Source: DATLNF01 sp963765815
GTDB taxonomy: Bacteria > Actinomycetota > Actinomycetes > BP-191
Assembly (NCBI GenBank): GCA_963765815.1
Contig: CAVXXT010000001.1
Coordinates: 248,001 to 312,000, forward strand
Direction of reading: 5' to 3'
Length of the DNA stretch: 64,000 bases
How positions within the stretch are numbered: the first letter of the stretch is position 1; every line of letters begins with the position of its first letter. Under the pieces are notes generated by a model. That model did not search any database, was not told where the DNA came from, and saw only the letters and a program-made list of their open reading frames with translations. The translations under genes and the position numbers were made by a program. This document shows positions 50,089 through 57,663 of this stretch, one piece after another.

Positions 50089-50943
50089 TCAGCGGGCGCG
50101 GGCCCGGGCGGCGTCGGCGGCGTCGAGCTGGGCGTCGGCGCGCTTGCCGGCCCGCTCCTCGTGCCGCATCCAGGCGGCGATGCAGATCCCGATCGCGACC
50201 AGGTTGAGCAGGTCGCCGCCGAGCCACATCACCGCGCCGGCCAGCTGCTGGTCGGCGAGCACGGCCGTCCTCGAGCCGAACGAGAGGTAGCCGTCGTAGA
50301 GCACCCGGTCGCTGGAGTAGATCGCCACGCCGAGGAACGACTGCAGAGGGAAGGCGACGAAGAGGTAGAGCAGCCGGGCCGGCCAGGGAAAGCTCCCGGG
50401 CACCGGGTCCCGGCGGACGACCGGCCACCAGAAGAGCGCGGCCGCGCCGAGGTAGAGCAGGTGCTCGGCGCCGTGGACCGCGCCGCTGCGCAGCGCGGCG
50501 TCGTACACCGGCGAGAAGTGCGTGCCGTACATCACCGCGGCGAACGCCGTGAAGGCGACGACCGGGTGGGTGACGGCGCGCACCACCCGGCTGTGCAGAG
50601 CGGGCAGCAGGACGCCCCGGCGCACACCGGGGGTCGCCGCCTGCAGGGCCAGTGTGACCGGGGCGCTCAGGGCGAGCAGCGGGGCGGCGACGTAGAGCAG
50701 CAGCAGGTGCTGCGCCATGTGCAGGCTGAAGCGCTCCTCGGACAGCTGGGCGAGCGGGGAGATCAGGGCGAGGACCAGGACGGCGTACGCCGCGAGGAAG
50801 GCCCGGCGACGTCCGGAGTCCACTGCGCCACCGGCCTTCGCCACCCGGACCAGGCCGTACCACCAGGCGCCGCCGAGGGCGGCGAGGCCGAGCACGACGA
50901 GAGGGTCGGCATGCCAGTCGAGCGCGCGCTCGAGGCCGTCCAT
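50089..50943 (-). CDS. ctaG: Caa3-type oxidase assembly protein CtaG
   Basis: A 284-residue membrane protein with seven predicted helices, matching the caa3_CtaG family (the Bacillus CtaG type, unrelated to Cox11). Typical segments: FSLHMAQHLLLLYVAAPLLALSAP, HPVVAFTAFAAVMYGTHFSPVYDAAL, HGAEHLLYLGAAALFWWPV and DQQLAGAVMWLGGDL. The histidine pattern suggests copper handling during CuB/CuA assembly. It diverges from ctaC, and its presence fits a caa3-like oxidase. ATG at 50943; a poorly conserved longer start was rejected. Confidence 0.88.
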   Translation of the reverse strand: MDGLERALDWHADPLVVLGLAALGGAWWYGLVRVAKAGGAVDSGRRRAFLAAYAVLVLALISPLAQLSEERFSLHMAQHLLLLYVAAPLLALSAPVTLALQAATPGVRRGVLLPALHSRVVRAVTHPVVAFTAFAAVMYGTHFSPVYDAALRSGAVHGAEHLLYLGAAALFWWPVVRRDPVPGSFPWPARLLYLFVAFPLQSFLGVAIYSSDRVLYDGYLSFGSRTAVLADQQLAGAVMWLGGDLLNLVAIGICIAAWMRHEERAGKRADAQLDAADAARARAR

Positions 50944-50973
50944 GACGACCACAGTAGATCCCGCGTGTTCAAG

Positions 50974-51003
50974 TTGTTCCCGGAGGGAGCGGTGTCCTAG
51001 GTT
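50974..51003 (+). promoter_or_regulatory. Probable promoter of the ctaCDEF operon
   Basis: TTGTTC (50974-50979) and TAGGTT (50998-51003) are spaced by 18 bases, in the gap between divergent ctaG and ctaC. The predicted transcript start is about 40 bases before the ctaC GTG. Confidence 0.5.
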
Positions 51004-51050
51004 TGTGCACGCCACAGCCCGTCTCACCTCGAGAGAGAGGCGACCTCCTC

Positions 51051-52163
51051 GTGCCTCCCGCCGGCCGACGGCCGTCCGCGACACCGCCGATCTCGGCGCG
51101 ACGCGTGCGCGCCGCCCTTCTCGCGATCGTCGTGCTGGGCCTGAGCGGGTGCGAGTCGGGCCTGGCCGAGCCGGTCACCCACGAGGGGCACCGGACCGAG
51201 ACGCTCTACCTCGTCGTCTACTACATCGCCCTGCTGATCTTCGTCGGCATCATGGGCGCGATCGGCTACGCCGCGATCAAGTTCCGCAAGCGGCCCGATG
51301 ACGACGAGCTGCCGCCCCAGGTGCACGGCAACACCATCGCCGAGATCATCTGGACCGTCATCCCGCTGGTGATCGTGCTGGTGCTCTTCGCGATGAGCTA
51401 CTCCACGCTGCGGGTGATCGACGACGCGAAGCCGGTCAAGGACCTGGCCGCGGTCATCAACGTGCGTGGCGTCCAGTGGGGCTGGGAGTTCGACTACGGC
51501 AACGACAAGGTCGTCACCGGCTCGTCGTCGGACAAGGAGCCGCCGACCATGGTGGTGCCGGTCGGCGAGGACGTCCGGCTCGTCCTGACCTCCAACAACG
51601 TCATCCACGCCTTCTTCGTCCCGAACTTCCTCTTCAAGCGCGACGTCGTGCCCGGCCGGCAGAACCAGATGGACATCCGGGTCGACATCCCCGGCACCTA
51701 CAAGGGCCAGTGCGCGGAGTTCTGCGGCACCGACCACGCGAAGATGACCTTCCGGGTCAAGGCCGTGTCCCGGAAGGCGTTCGACGCCTTCATCGAGGGA
51801 TTGACCGGCGACCTGTGCCAGGGCGACGACTCGGCCCCCTCCGCCACGCTGAAGGTCGACTCGCCGGCCAACCAGATCCGCTTCGTCGATCCCGCGACCG
51901 GTGACCAGGAGCGCTGCATCAAGGCGCCGGCCAACGCCCCGGTGACGATCGAGTACTCCAACGGCGGCGGGCAGCCGCACAACATCGCCGTCGTGACCGG
52001 GACGCCGACCAACCCCGGGACGATTCACCTCGGCATCGGCAAGGGCGCCGACGTGCTGGCCAGCGGTACGGCGACGTACGCCGTCCCCGCGCTGCCGGCC
52101 GGGAAGTACACGTTCTTCTGCCAGGTGCACCCGATCATGAACGGCACGTACCTCGTCCAGTGA
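51051..52163 (+). CDS. ctaC: Cytochrome c oxidase subunit II with fused C-terminal cupredoxin domain
   Basis: A 370-residue protein. The signal region ends in a lipobox-like LSGC (about residues 33-36). Two membrane helices follow, then the CuA domain: ligands H186, C221, C225, H229 and M232 (CAEFCGTDHAKM), with WGWEFDYG the electron-entry aromatic patch. The usual subunit II would end near residue 260. Instead about 110 residues follow that form a second cupredoxin: H310 in QPHNIAVV, C357, H360 and M363 in FCQVHPIM, giving a type-1 copper site. caa3 enzymes carry cytochrome c in this place. GTG at 51051 has GAGAGG upstream. Confidence 0.92.
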   Translation: MPPAGRRPSATPPISARRVRAALLAIVVLGLSGCESGLAEPVTHEGHRTETLYLVVYYIALLIFVGIMGAIGYAAIKFRKRPDDDELPPQVHGNTIAEIIWTVIPLVIVLVLFAMSYSTLRVIDDAKPVKDLAAVINVRGVQWGWEFDYGNDKVVTGSSSDKEPPTMVVPVGEDVRLVLTSNNVIHAFFVPNFLFKRDVVPGRQNQMDIRVDIPGTYKGQCAEFCGTDHAKMTFRVKAVSRKAFDAFIEGLTGDLCQGDDSAPSATLKVDSPANQIRFVDPATGDQERCIKAPANAPVTIEYSNGGGQPHNIAVVTGTPTNPGTIHLGIGKGADVLASGTATYAVPALPAGKYTFFCQVHPIMNGTYLVQ

Positions 52164-52200
52164 TCATCCCTCGTATCAGTACCGCGTCCGAGGAGGACGA

Positions 52201-53889
52201 GTGACCACGACAGCAGCCCGACCCGCGGCGGCGGCGCACACGCCGAAGCCGCGCTCGGCGTTCATGGACTACCTCACCACGACCGATCACAAGAAGATCG
52301 GCGTGATGTACCTGTACTTCTCGTTCATCACGTTCCTGATCGGCGGGGTCTTCGCGCTGCTCGTCCGCGCGCAGCTGGCGACGCCGGACGGCGCGGTGTT
52401 CAAGGACGCCGACACGTACAACCAGATGTTCACCATGCACGCCACGATGATGCTGTTCTTCTTCATCATCCCGATGTGGGCGGGGTTCGGTAACTACATC
52501 GTCCCGCTGCAGATCGGCGCGCTGGACATGGCGTTCCCGCGGATCAACGCGCTGTCGTTCTGGCTGCTGCCCGCCGGAGCGATCACCGTGCTGGCCGGCT
52601 TCTTCACCGGCGGCGGTCCGGCCGAGGCGGGCTGGACCGAGTACCCCACGATCACCACCGGGCACTACGCCGGCGCCAACGGCCACGGCACCGACCTGTG
52701 GATCGTCGGCATCCTGCTGGTCGGCATCTCCTCGACGCTCGGCGCCATCAACTTCCTGGTGACCGTCTTCAAGATGCGCGCGCCCGGCATGACGATGTTC
52801 CGGATGCCGATCTTCACCTGGAACATCGTCGTCACCAGCATGCTCACCGCGCTCGCGCTGCCGGTGCTGACCTCGGCGCTGATCATGCTGTTCATCGACC
52901 GCAACTACGGCGGGTCGTTCTTCGACCCGTCCCTGGGCGGCAACGCGATCCTGTACCAGAACCTGTTCTGGTTCTACAGCCACCCGGCCGTCTACATCAT
53001 GATCCTGCCGGCGTTCGGACTGGTGTCCGAGGTGCTGCCGGTCTTCAGTCGCAAGCCGCTGTTCGGCTACAAGGCGTTCGTGCTCGCGACCGCCGGCATC
53101 GGCGCCCTCGGCTTCTCGGTGTGGGCCCACCACATGTTCACGACCGGGGCGGTGCTGCTGCCGTTCTTCTCGTTCATGACGGCGCTGATCGCGATCCCGA
53201 CCGGCGTGAAGTTCTTCAACTGGATCGCCACCCTCTTCCAGGGGAAGCTCACGTTCGAAGTGCCGATGCTCTGGGCGCTCGGCTTCCTGTCGATGTTCCT
53301 CATCGGCGGCCTCAACGGGATGTTCGCGGCGCAGCCGCCGATCGACTACCACATCCACGACACCTACTGGATCGTCGCCCACATCCACGCCGTGCTCTTC
53401 GGCGGCTCGGTGTTCGGGGTCTACGGCGCGATGTACTTCTGGTTCCCGAAGATGACCGGGAAGTTCCTCAGCGAGGGCATCGGCAAGGTGCACTTCTGGC
53501 TGACCTTCATCGGCTTCAACGTCGCGTTCTTCCCGATGCACATCCTCGGCCTGGCCGGCATGCCGCGGCGGATCGCGTCGTACGCCGCCGACCCGCAGTG
53601 GCAGACGCTGAACCAGGTGTCGACCGCCGGCGCCTTCCTCATCGGCATCTCGACGCTGCCGTTCATCTACAACGTCTTCGTGTCGCTCCGCTCGGGCAAG
53701 CCCGCCGGCGCGGACCCGTGGCGGGCCAACTCCCTCGAGTGGGCGACCAGCTCGCCGCCGCCGGTGCACAACTTCGACTCCCTGCCCCCGATCCGCTCGG
53801 AGCGCCCCGTGTTCGACGACCGCATCGACCGGGAAGCGCGAGCCAGACTCGGCTCCGGTCCCGCCGCCCCTGCAGGAGCCGGCTCATGA
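52201..53889 (+). CDS. ctaD: Cytochrome c oxidase subunit I, A2-type
   Basis: A 562-residue heme-copper oxidase core with 12 helices. Heme a ligand His is in TMHATMMLFFF (about residue 80). The CuB/active-site helix reads FWFYSHPAVYIMILP near residues 254-268: the YSHPAV motif, lacking the Glu of GHPEVY, defines the A2 subfamily in the Pereira-Teixeira scheme. AHHMFTTG gives the other CuB histidines and VAHIHAVLFGG the heme a3/a ligands. Typical actinobacterial bcc-partnered oxidases are A1-type with Glu. GTG at 52201 with GAGGAGGACGA upstream. The stop overlaps ctaE. Confidence 0.96.
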   Translation: MTTTAARPAAAAHTPKPRSAFMDYLTTTDHKKIGVMYLYFSFITFLIGGVFALLVRAQLATPDGAVFKDADTYNQMFTMHATMMLFFFIIPMWAGFGNYIVPLQIGALDMAFPRINALSFWLLPAGAITVLAGFFTGGGPAEAGWTEYPTITTGHYAGANGHGTDLWIVGILLVGISSTLGAINFLVTVFKMRAPGMTMFRMPIFTWNIVVTSMLTALALPVLTSALIMLFIDRNYGGSFFDPSLGGNAILYQNLFWFYSHPAVYIMILPAFGLVSEVLPVFSRKPLFGYKAFVLATAGIGALGFSVWAHHMFTTGAVLLPFFSFMTALIAIPTGVKFFNWIATLFQGKLTFEVPMLWALGFLSMFLIGGLNGMFAAQPPIDYHIHDTYWIVAHIHAVLFGGSVFGVYGAMYFWFPKMTGKFLSEGIGKVHFWLTFIGFNVAFFPMHILGLAGMPRRIASYAADPQWQTLNQVSTAGAFLIGISTLPFIYNVFVSLRSGKPAGADPWRANSLEWATSSPPPVHNFDSLPPIRSERPVFDDRIDREARARLGSGPAAPAGAGS

Positions 53890-54479
53890 CCACCGCGACG
53901 CCGGAGGAGGTCGCCGCCGCAGGCGGCCGTCCCGAGGGCATGAGCATGCCGTTGCTCGGCATGGTGCTGTTCATCGCGTCCGAGGTGATGTTCTTCGGCG
54001 GGCTGTTCGCGGCGTACTTCAACATCCGCGCGCAGGCCACCGAGTGGCCGCCCAGCGGGCTGGAGCACCTGCACGCCTCCACGCCGGGCTTCTTCACCGT
54101 CCTGCTGCTGCTCAGCTCGGTCACCATGCAGATGGGCGTCTTCGCCATCCGGCGCGGCAACGTCCGCGCGCTGACCCGCTGGACCGCGATCACGATCGTG
54201 CTGGGCCTGGTCTTCCTCTGCGGGCAGGTCTACGACTACTCGACGCTGGACTTCACGATCCGCGACGGCGTCTACGGGTCGACCTTCTACACGCTGACCG
54301 GGTTCCACGGCGCGCACGTCTTCGGCGGAGTGGTCTACCTGTCCATCGTGCTGATCCGCTCGATGACCGGGCAGTTCACCGCGCGCCATCACGCGGCGGT
54401 CGAGGGCGCGTCGATGTACTGGCACTTCGTCGACGTGGTCTGGGTGGCGCTGTTCCTCACGCTCTACGTCCTGAAGTAG
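53886..54479 (+). CDS. ctaE: Cytochrome c oxidase subunit III
   Basis: A 197-residue protein with five predicted helices, the short form of subunit III. Recognisable: LGMVLFIASEVMFFGGLFAAYF, TLTGFHGAHVFGGVVYL and the C-terminal EGASMYWHFVDVVWVALFLTLYVLK. It stabilises subunit I and the proton-uptake side. ATG at 53886 overlaps the ctaD stop (ATGA). The order C-D-E-F is that of a dedicated oxidase operon; in M. tuberculosis ctaE lies with qcr genes elsewhere. Confidence 0.94.
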   Translation: MTTATPEEVAAAGGRPEGMSMPLLGMVLFIASEVMFFGGLFAAYFNIRAQATEWPPSGLEHLHASTPGFFTVLLLLSSVTMQMGVFAIRRGNVRALTRWTAITIVLGLVFLCGQVYDYSTLDFTIRDGVYGSTFYTLTGFHGAHVFGGVVYLSIVLIRSMTGQFTARHHAAVEGASMYWHFVDVVWVALFLTLYVLK

Positions 54480-54492
54480 AGGAACCGATCAC

Positions 54493-55764
54493 ATGAGGTC
54501 CGCGGCGCGCATCTTCCTGGCGATCGGCATCTTCGCCGTCCTCGCCGGGACCGCGTACGGCTCCGGGTACGTCGGCGACGCCCCGCGCGACGGCGTGCAG
54601 GGCGTGGTCATCCTCGGCGCCTTCGCCATCGCCTGCTTCTTCCTGGCCGTCCTGCTCAAGCCGCAGGGCGCCCGCGAGCTCGACGGCTTCCACCTCCCGC
54701 ACGAGGAGGGCCACGAGGCCGGCGAGATCCACCTGCCCGGCCCGAGCATCTTCCCCGCGCTGTACGGCGTCGCCGGGCTGGTGCTGTTCCTCGGCCTGGT
54801 CTTCCACTACACGGTCGCGCTGGTCGGGCTGGTCCTCGTCGTCGGCGTGACCATCGGCTGGGCGCGGGAGTCGGTCGCTGACTACCGCCGCGAGGTCGCG
54901 CACCACGTCGAGGAGCCGGACTACGACCCGCGCACCATCGACGTGGCTCACCGGGTGCAGGCGTTCGCTCGCGCGCATCACGGCGCGCAGGCCGTCGTCC
55001 AGCACATCGGCCGCGGGCGGGCGGAGGTCGTGCTGGTCGGCGAGGACGGCGTGTGGGGCAACGTCGCGGCGCACGACGTCGCGGGTGCGCGTACCGCTAC
55101 CGCGCTCGCCGGGGTGACGCTGCACGAGTCGTGGCCGCAGGGCCTCGGCCTCTCCGTGCGGCCCGACCCGGACCACTGGCAGCGGATGGCCGGCGCGGAG
55201 CCGTGGGAGGCGCCGCAGCGCGTCCGTGGGCCGCGCGACGGCACGACCCAGACCGGGGCCAAGATCTTCGTCAACATCGGGATCTTCGCGGTGCTCGCCG
55301 TGTCGCTGTTCATGACCGGCTTCATCGGCAACCTGCGGGACGGCGTGCAGGGGCTGACCATCCTCGGCAGCTTCGCGGTCGCCTGCTTCTACCTCTTCCT
55401 GGCGCTGCGCAGTGCCCGCGGCGAGGCCGACGACCTGCCCTGGTCGGACGAGCACGGGGTCAGCCGGGAGCCGACCGAGCCGGACCCGCCGATCGACCTG
55501 GCGACCCTGCACCTGCCCGGGCCGAGCCTGATGCCCGCCTTCTACTCGGTCGCTGCCGCGCTGCTCGTCTTCGGCCTGGTGTTCGACTACACGCTGGCTC
55601 TGGTGGGGCTCGGCCTGGTGGTCCTGACGACCATCGGCTGGGGAGTCGAGTCGGTGCGGGAGTACCGGCAGGTGGTGCTGGGCGACCACGGTGCCGGAGG
55701 TGCACACGGGAGTGGCCATGGCGCCCATGACCCGCACCCGGATCACACCGCTACCATCCACTGA
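54493..55764 (+). CDS. Tandemly duplicated CtaF-like oxidase subunit IV with soluble insert
   Basis: A 423-residue protein made of two copies of the actinobacterial subunit IV (CtaF-like) fold, which normally stands alone at about 130 residues. Copy 1 (about 1-140) has helices in RIFLAIGIFAVLAGTAYG and GVQGVVILGAFAIACFFLAVLL, then HLPGPSIFPALYG and two more. Copy 2 (about 255-400) repeats this: KIFVNIGIFAVLAVSLF, DGVQGLTILGSFAVACFYLFLAL, HLPGPSLMPAFYS. About 110 soluble residues lie between (VQAFARAHHGAQAVVQ region), of no family I know. The C-terminus is His/Gly-rich (HGSGHGAHDPHPDH), possibly metal-binding. It follows ctaE by 13 bases. Confidence 0.8.
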   Translation: MRSAARIFLAIGIFAVLAGTAYGSGYVGDAPRDGVQGVVILGAFAIACFFLAVLLKPQGARELDGFHLPHEEGHEAGEIHLPGPSIFPALYGVAGLVLFLGLVFHYTVALVGLVLVVGVTIGWARESVADYRREVAHHVEEPDYDPRTIDVAHRVQAFARAHHGAQAVVQHIGRGRAEVVLVGEDGVWGNVAAHDVAGARTATALAGVTLHESWPQGLGLSVRPDPDHWQRMAGAEPWEAPQRVRGPRDGTTQTGAKIFVNIGIFAVLAVSLFMTGFIGNLRDGVQGLTILGSFAVACFYLFLALRSARGEADDLPWSDEHGVSREPTEPDPPIDLATLHLPGPSLMPAFYSVAAALLVFGLVFDYTLALVGLGLVVLTTIGWGVESVREYRQVVLGDHGAGGAHGSGHGAHDPHPDHTATIH

Positions 55765-57560
55765 TGCATCTGCGACCTCGTGGCGACCGCCGGTCGGTGC
55801 TCGCCGCTCTGGTCGGCGCAGCGATCGTCCTCGGCACCGCCGCCCCGGCTTCGGCCGCCGAGCCTCCGGTCCTGACCGGGCTCGCGCCCGCTGCCGCCCC
55901 TGTCGGGGCCAGCGTGGCGCTCACCGGCACCGGACTCGCCGGGACCACCGGCGTGACGTTCTCGGGGGTCGCCGCGACGTTCTCGGTCACCGACGACGCG
56001 CACGTGACGGCCACCGTCCCGAGCGCGCCCGACGGTCCGGTGGTCGTCACGACGCCCGACGGGACCGCATCGCAGCCGTTCGACGTGCAGACCTCGCCGC
56101 CGGGGGCCGTCACCGGGCTGCTCGCTCGGGCTGGTGACCGCGTCGTCCAGCTGACCTGGACGACCCCGTCCGGCGCGGTGGCGGCCGTCGTACGTCGGGC
56201 CGAAGGCGCGACCGCTCCGGCGTCGCCGACCGACGGCACCGCGGTGGTCGGCGACCAGAGCGGGCTGGTCGACGGCGGTCTGGTCAACGGGACGGCGTAC
56301 AGCTACTCGGTGTGGTCCCGCGATGCGAGCGGAACCCTCGGCCCGGTCGTCTCGGTGGCCGTGACGCCCGCGGTGCCGGTCGCCCCGCTGCTGCGCATCG
56401 GGCTCTCTGCGGCGACGGTCACCCATGGCGTAGCCGTCGCGGTCACGGGTGTGCTGGCCCGTGCCGACGGCACGCCGGTCGTCGGCCGTCAGATCACCCT
56501 GCTCGTGCGACCGCGCGGGGCTGCCACGTTCTCCGGCACGGCCGGTGCTGTGACGGATCCCACGGGTGCCGTGCGCTTCACCTATCGCGTGCTGGGCCAC
56601 AGCGACCTGCTGCTGCGGGACGCCGGCGACGCGTTCTCCGGCGAGGCGCACAGCCTCGTCGCCGGAGTGCAGGCGCGGCACGGGCTGACGTCGCGGCTCA
56701 CGACCTCCGTCGTCGAGCTCGGCGGCACGGCACTCGTCGAGGGGCGCACCGGCCCCGCGGTCTCCGGCGTCGTCGTGCGCCTCGAGCGCCGCGTCGGCAC
56801 CGCCTGGTCGCTCGTGAGCACCAGCGCCACTGATGTCCGCGGCGGGTTCCGGTTCGCCGCTCGGCCGACCGCCGCCGGCGAGCAGGTCCTGCGCGTCGTG
56901 ACCGCGGGCGACACCCGTCACCTGGCCGCGGCCGGCGTACCGCTGCGGCTGGTGGCCCTCGCCCGCACGCTGCGGGCCGGCATGAGCGGCGCCGACGTGC
57001 TCGCGGTCGAGCACCGGCTGGCCGACCTCCGGTACGACGTCGGCCCGATCGGCGGTGTCTTCGACTACGACACCCGGCTCGCCGTGATGGCCTTCCAGAA
57101 GGTGCAGGGGCTCCCGCGCACGGGCGTCGCCGACGTGACGACGCGGGCGCGGCTCGGCACCCCGCTGCTGCCGCAGCTGCGGCACCCGGTGCGGGGTCTC
57201 TCGGTCGAGATCGACCTGGCGAAGCAGGTGCTCTACTTCAGCCGCGACGGCGTCGTGCAGCGGATCCTGCCGGTCTCCTCGGGCAACAACGCGCTCTACA
57301 CGGTGGACGGCATCACGTCGCGGGCGGTCACGCCGGTCGGCAGCTTCCGCGTCCAGCGCAAGATCAACGGCGTCCGCGTGAGCCGGCTCGGCCAGCTCTA
57401 CCAGCCGGCGTACTTCATCGGCGGCTACGCGATCCACGGCAGCCCGTCGGTGCCCGGCTTCCCGGCCAGCCACGGCTGCATCCGGGTCACGCGTCCGGCG
57501 ATGGCCCGGCTCTTCCCGCTGCTCCCGGTCGGCACCCCGGTCTGGGTCTACCGAGCCTGA
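55764..57560 (+). CDS. Multidomain secreted L,D-transpeptidase
   Basis: A 598-residue exported protein. Signal peptide to about residue 31. Then an IPT/TIG Ig-like domain (34-112), a fibronectin III-like domain (115-205), two further beta-sandwich repeats (about 215-395), a peptidoglycan-binding helical domain (about 405-465: SGADVLAVEHRLADLRYDVGPIGG and FDYDTRLAVMAFQKVQGL), and the YkuD catalytic domain. The catalytic signature is HGSPSVPGFPASHGCIRV with nucleophile Cys572. It should make 3-3 cross-links or attach proteins to peptidoglycan. Its ATG shares one base with the upstream stop, so it may be co-transcribed with the oxidase genes. Confidence 0.9.
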   Translation: MHLRPRGDRRSVLAALVGAAIVLGTAAPASAAEPPVLTGLAPAAAPVGASVALTGTGLAGTTGVTFSGVAATFSVTDDAHVTATVPSAPDGPVVVTTPDGTASQPFDVQTSPPGAVTGLLARAGDRVVQLTWTTPSGAVAAVVRRAEGATAPASPTDGTAVVGDQSGLVDGGLVNGTAYSYSVWSRDASGTLGPVVSVAVTPAVPVAPLLRIGLSAATVTHGVAVAVTGVLARADGTPVVGRQITLLVRPRGAATFSGTAGAVTDPTGAVRFTYRVLGHSDLLLRDAGDAFSGEAHSLVAGVQARHGLTSRLTTSVVELGGTALVEGRTGPAVSGVVVRLERRVGTAWSLVSTSATDVRGGFRFAARPTAAGEQVLRVVTAGDTRHLAAAGVPLRLVALARTLRAGMSGADVLAVEHRLADLRYDVGPIGGVFDYDTRLAVMAFQKVQGLPRTGVADVTTRARLGTPLLPQLRHPVRGLSVEIDLAKQVLYFSRDGVVQRILPVSSGNNALYTVDGITSRAVTPVGSFRVQRKINGVRVSRLGQLYQPAYFIGGYAIHGSPSVPGFPASHGCIRVTRPAMARLFPLLPVGTPVWVYRA

Positions 57561-57658
57561 CTCCCGCGCTGGACCGTCATTCAACTCCGGGATACGGCGG
57601 CGACACGCCGAGGGTGAGTCGCTGAAAGCCGGAGTTGAACGAAGCCGCGGCGGGAGTC
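57559..57658. terminator. Structured gap between convergent transpeptidase and aminotransferase genes
   Basis: An outer stem GACTCCCGC (57559-57567) pairs with 57650-57658. An inner TCATTCAACTCCGG (57577-57590) pairs with 57629-57642 at 13 of 14 positions. It contains CGACACGCCG at 57601, shared with the gap at 49976. Likely a bidirectional terminator. Confidence 0.6.
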
Positions 57659-57663
57659 GGCCG

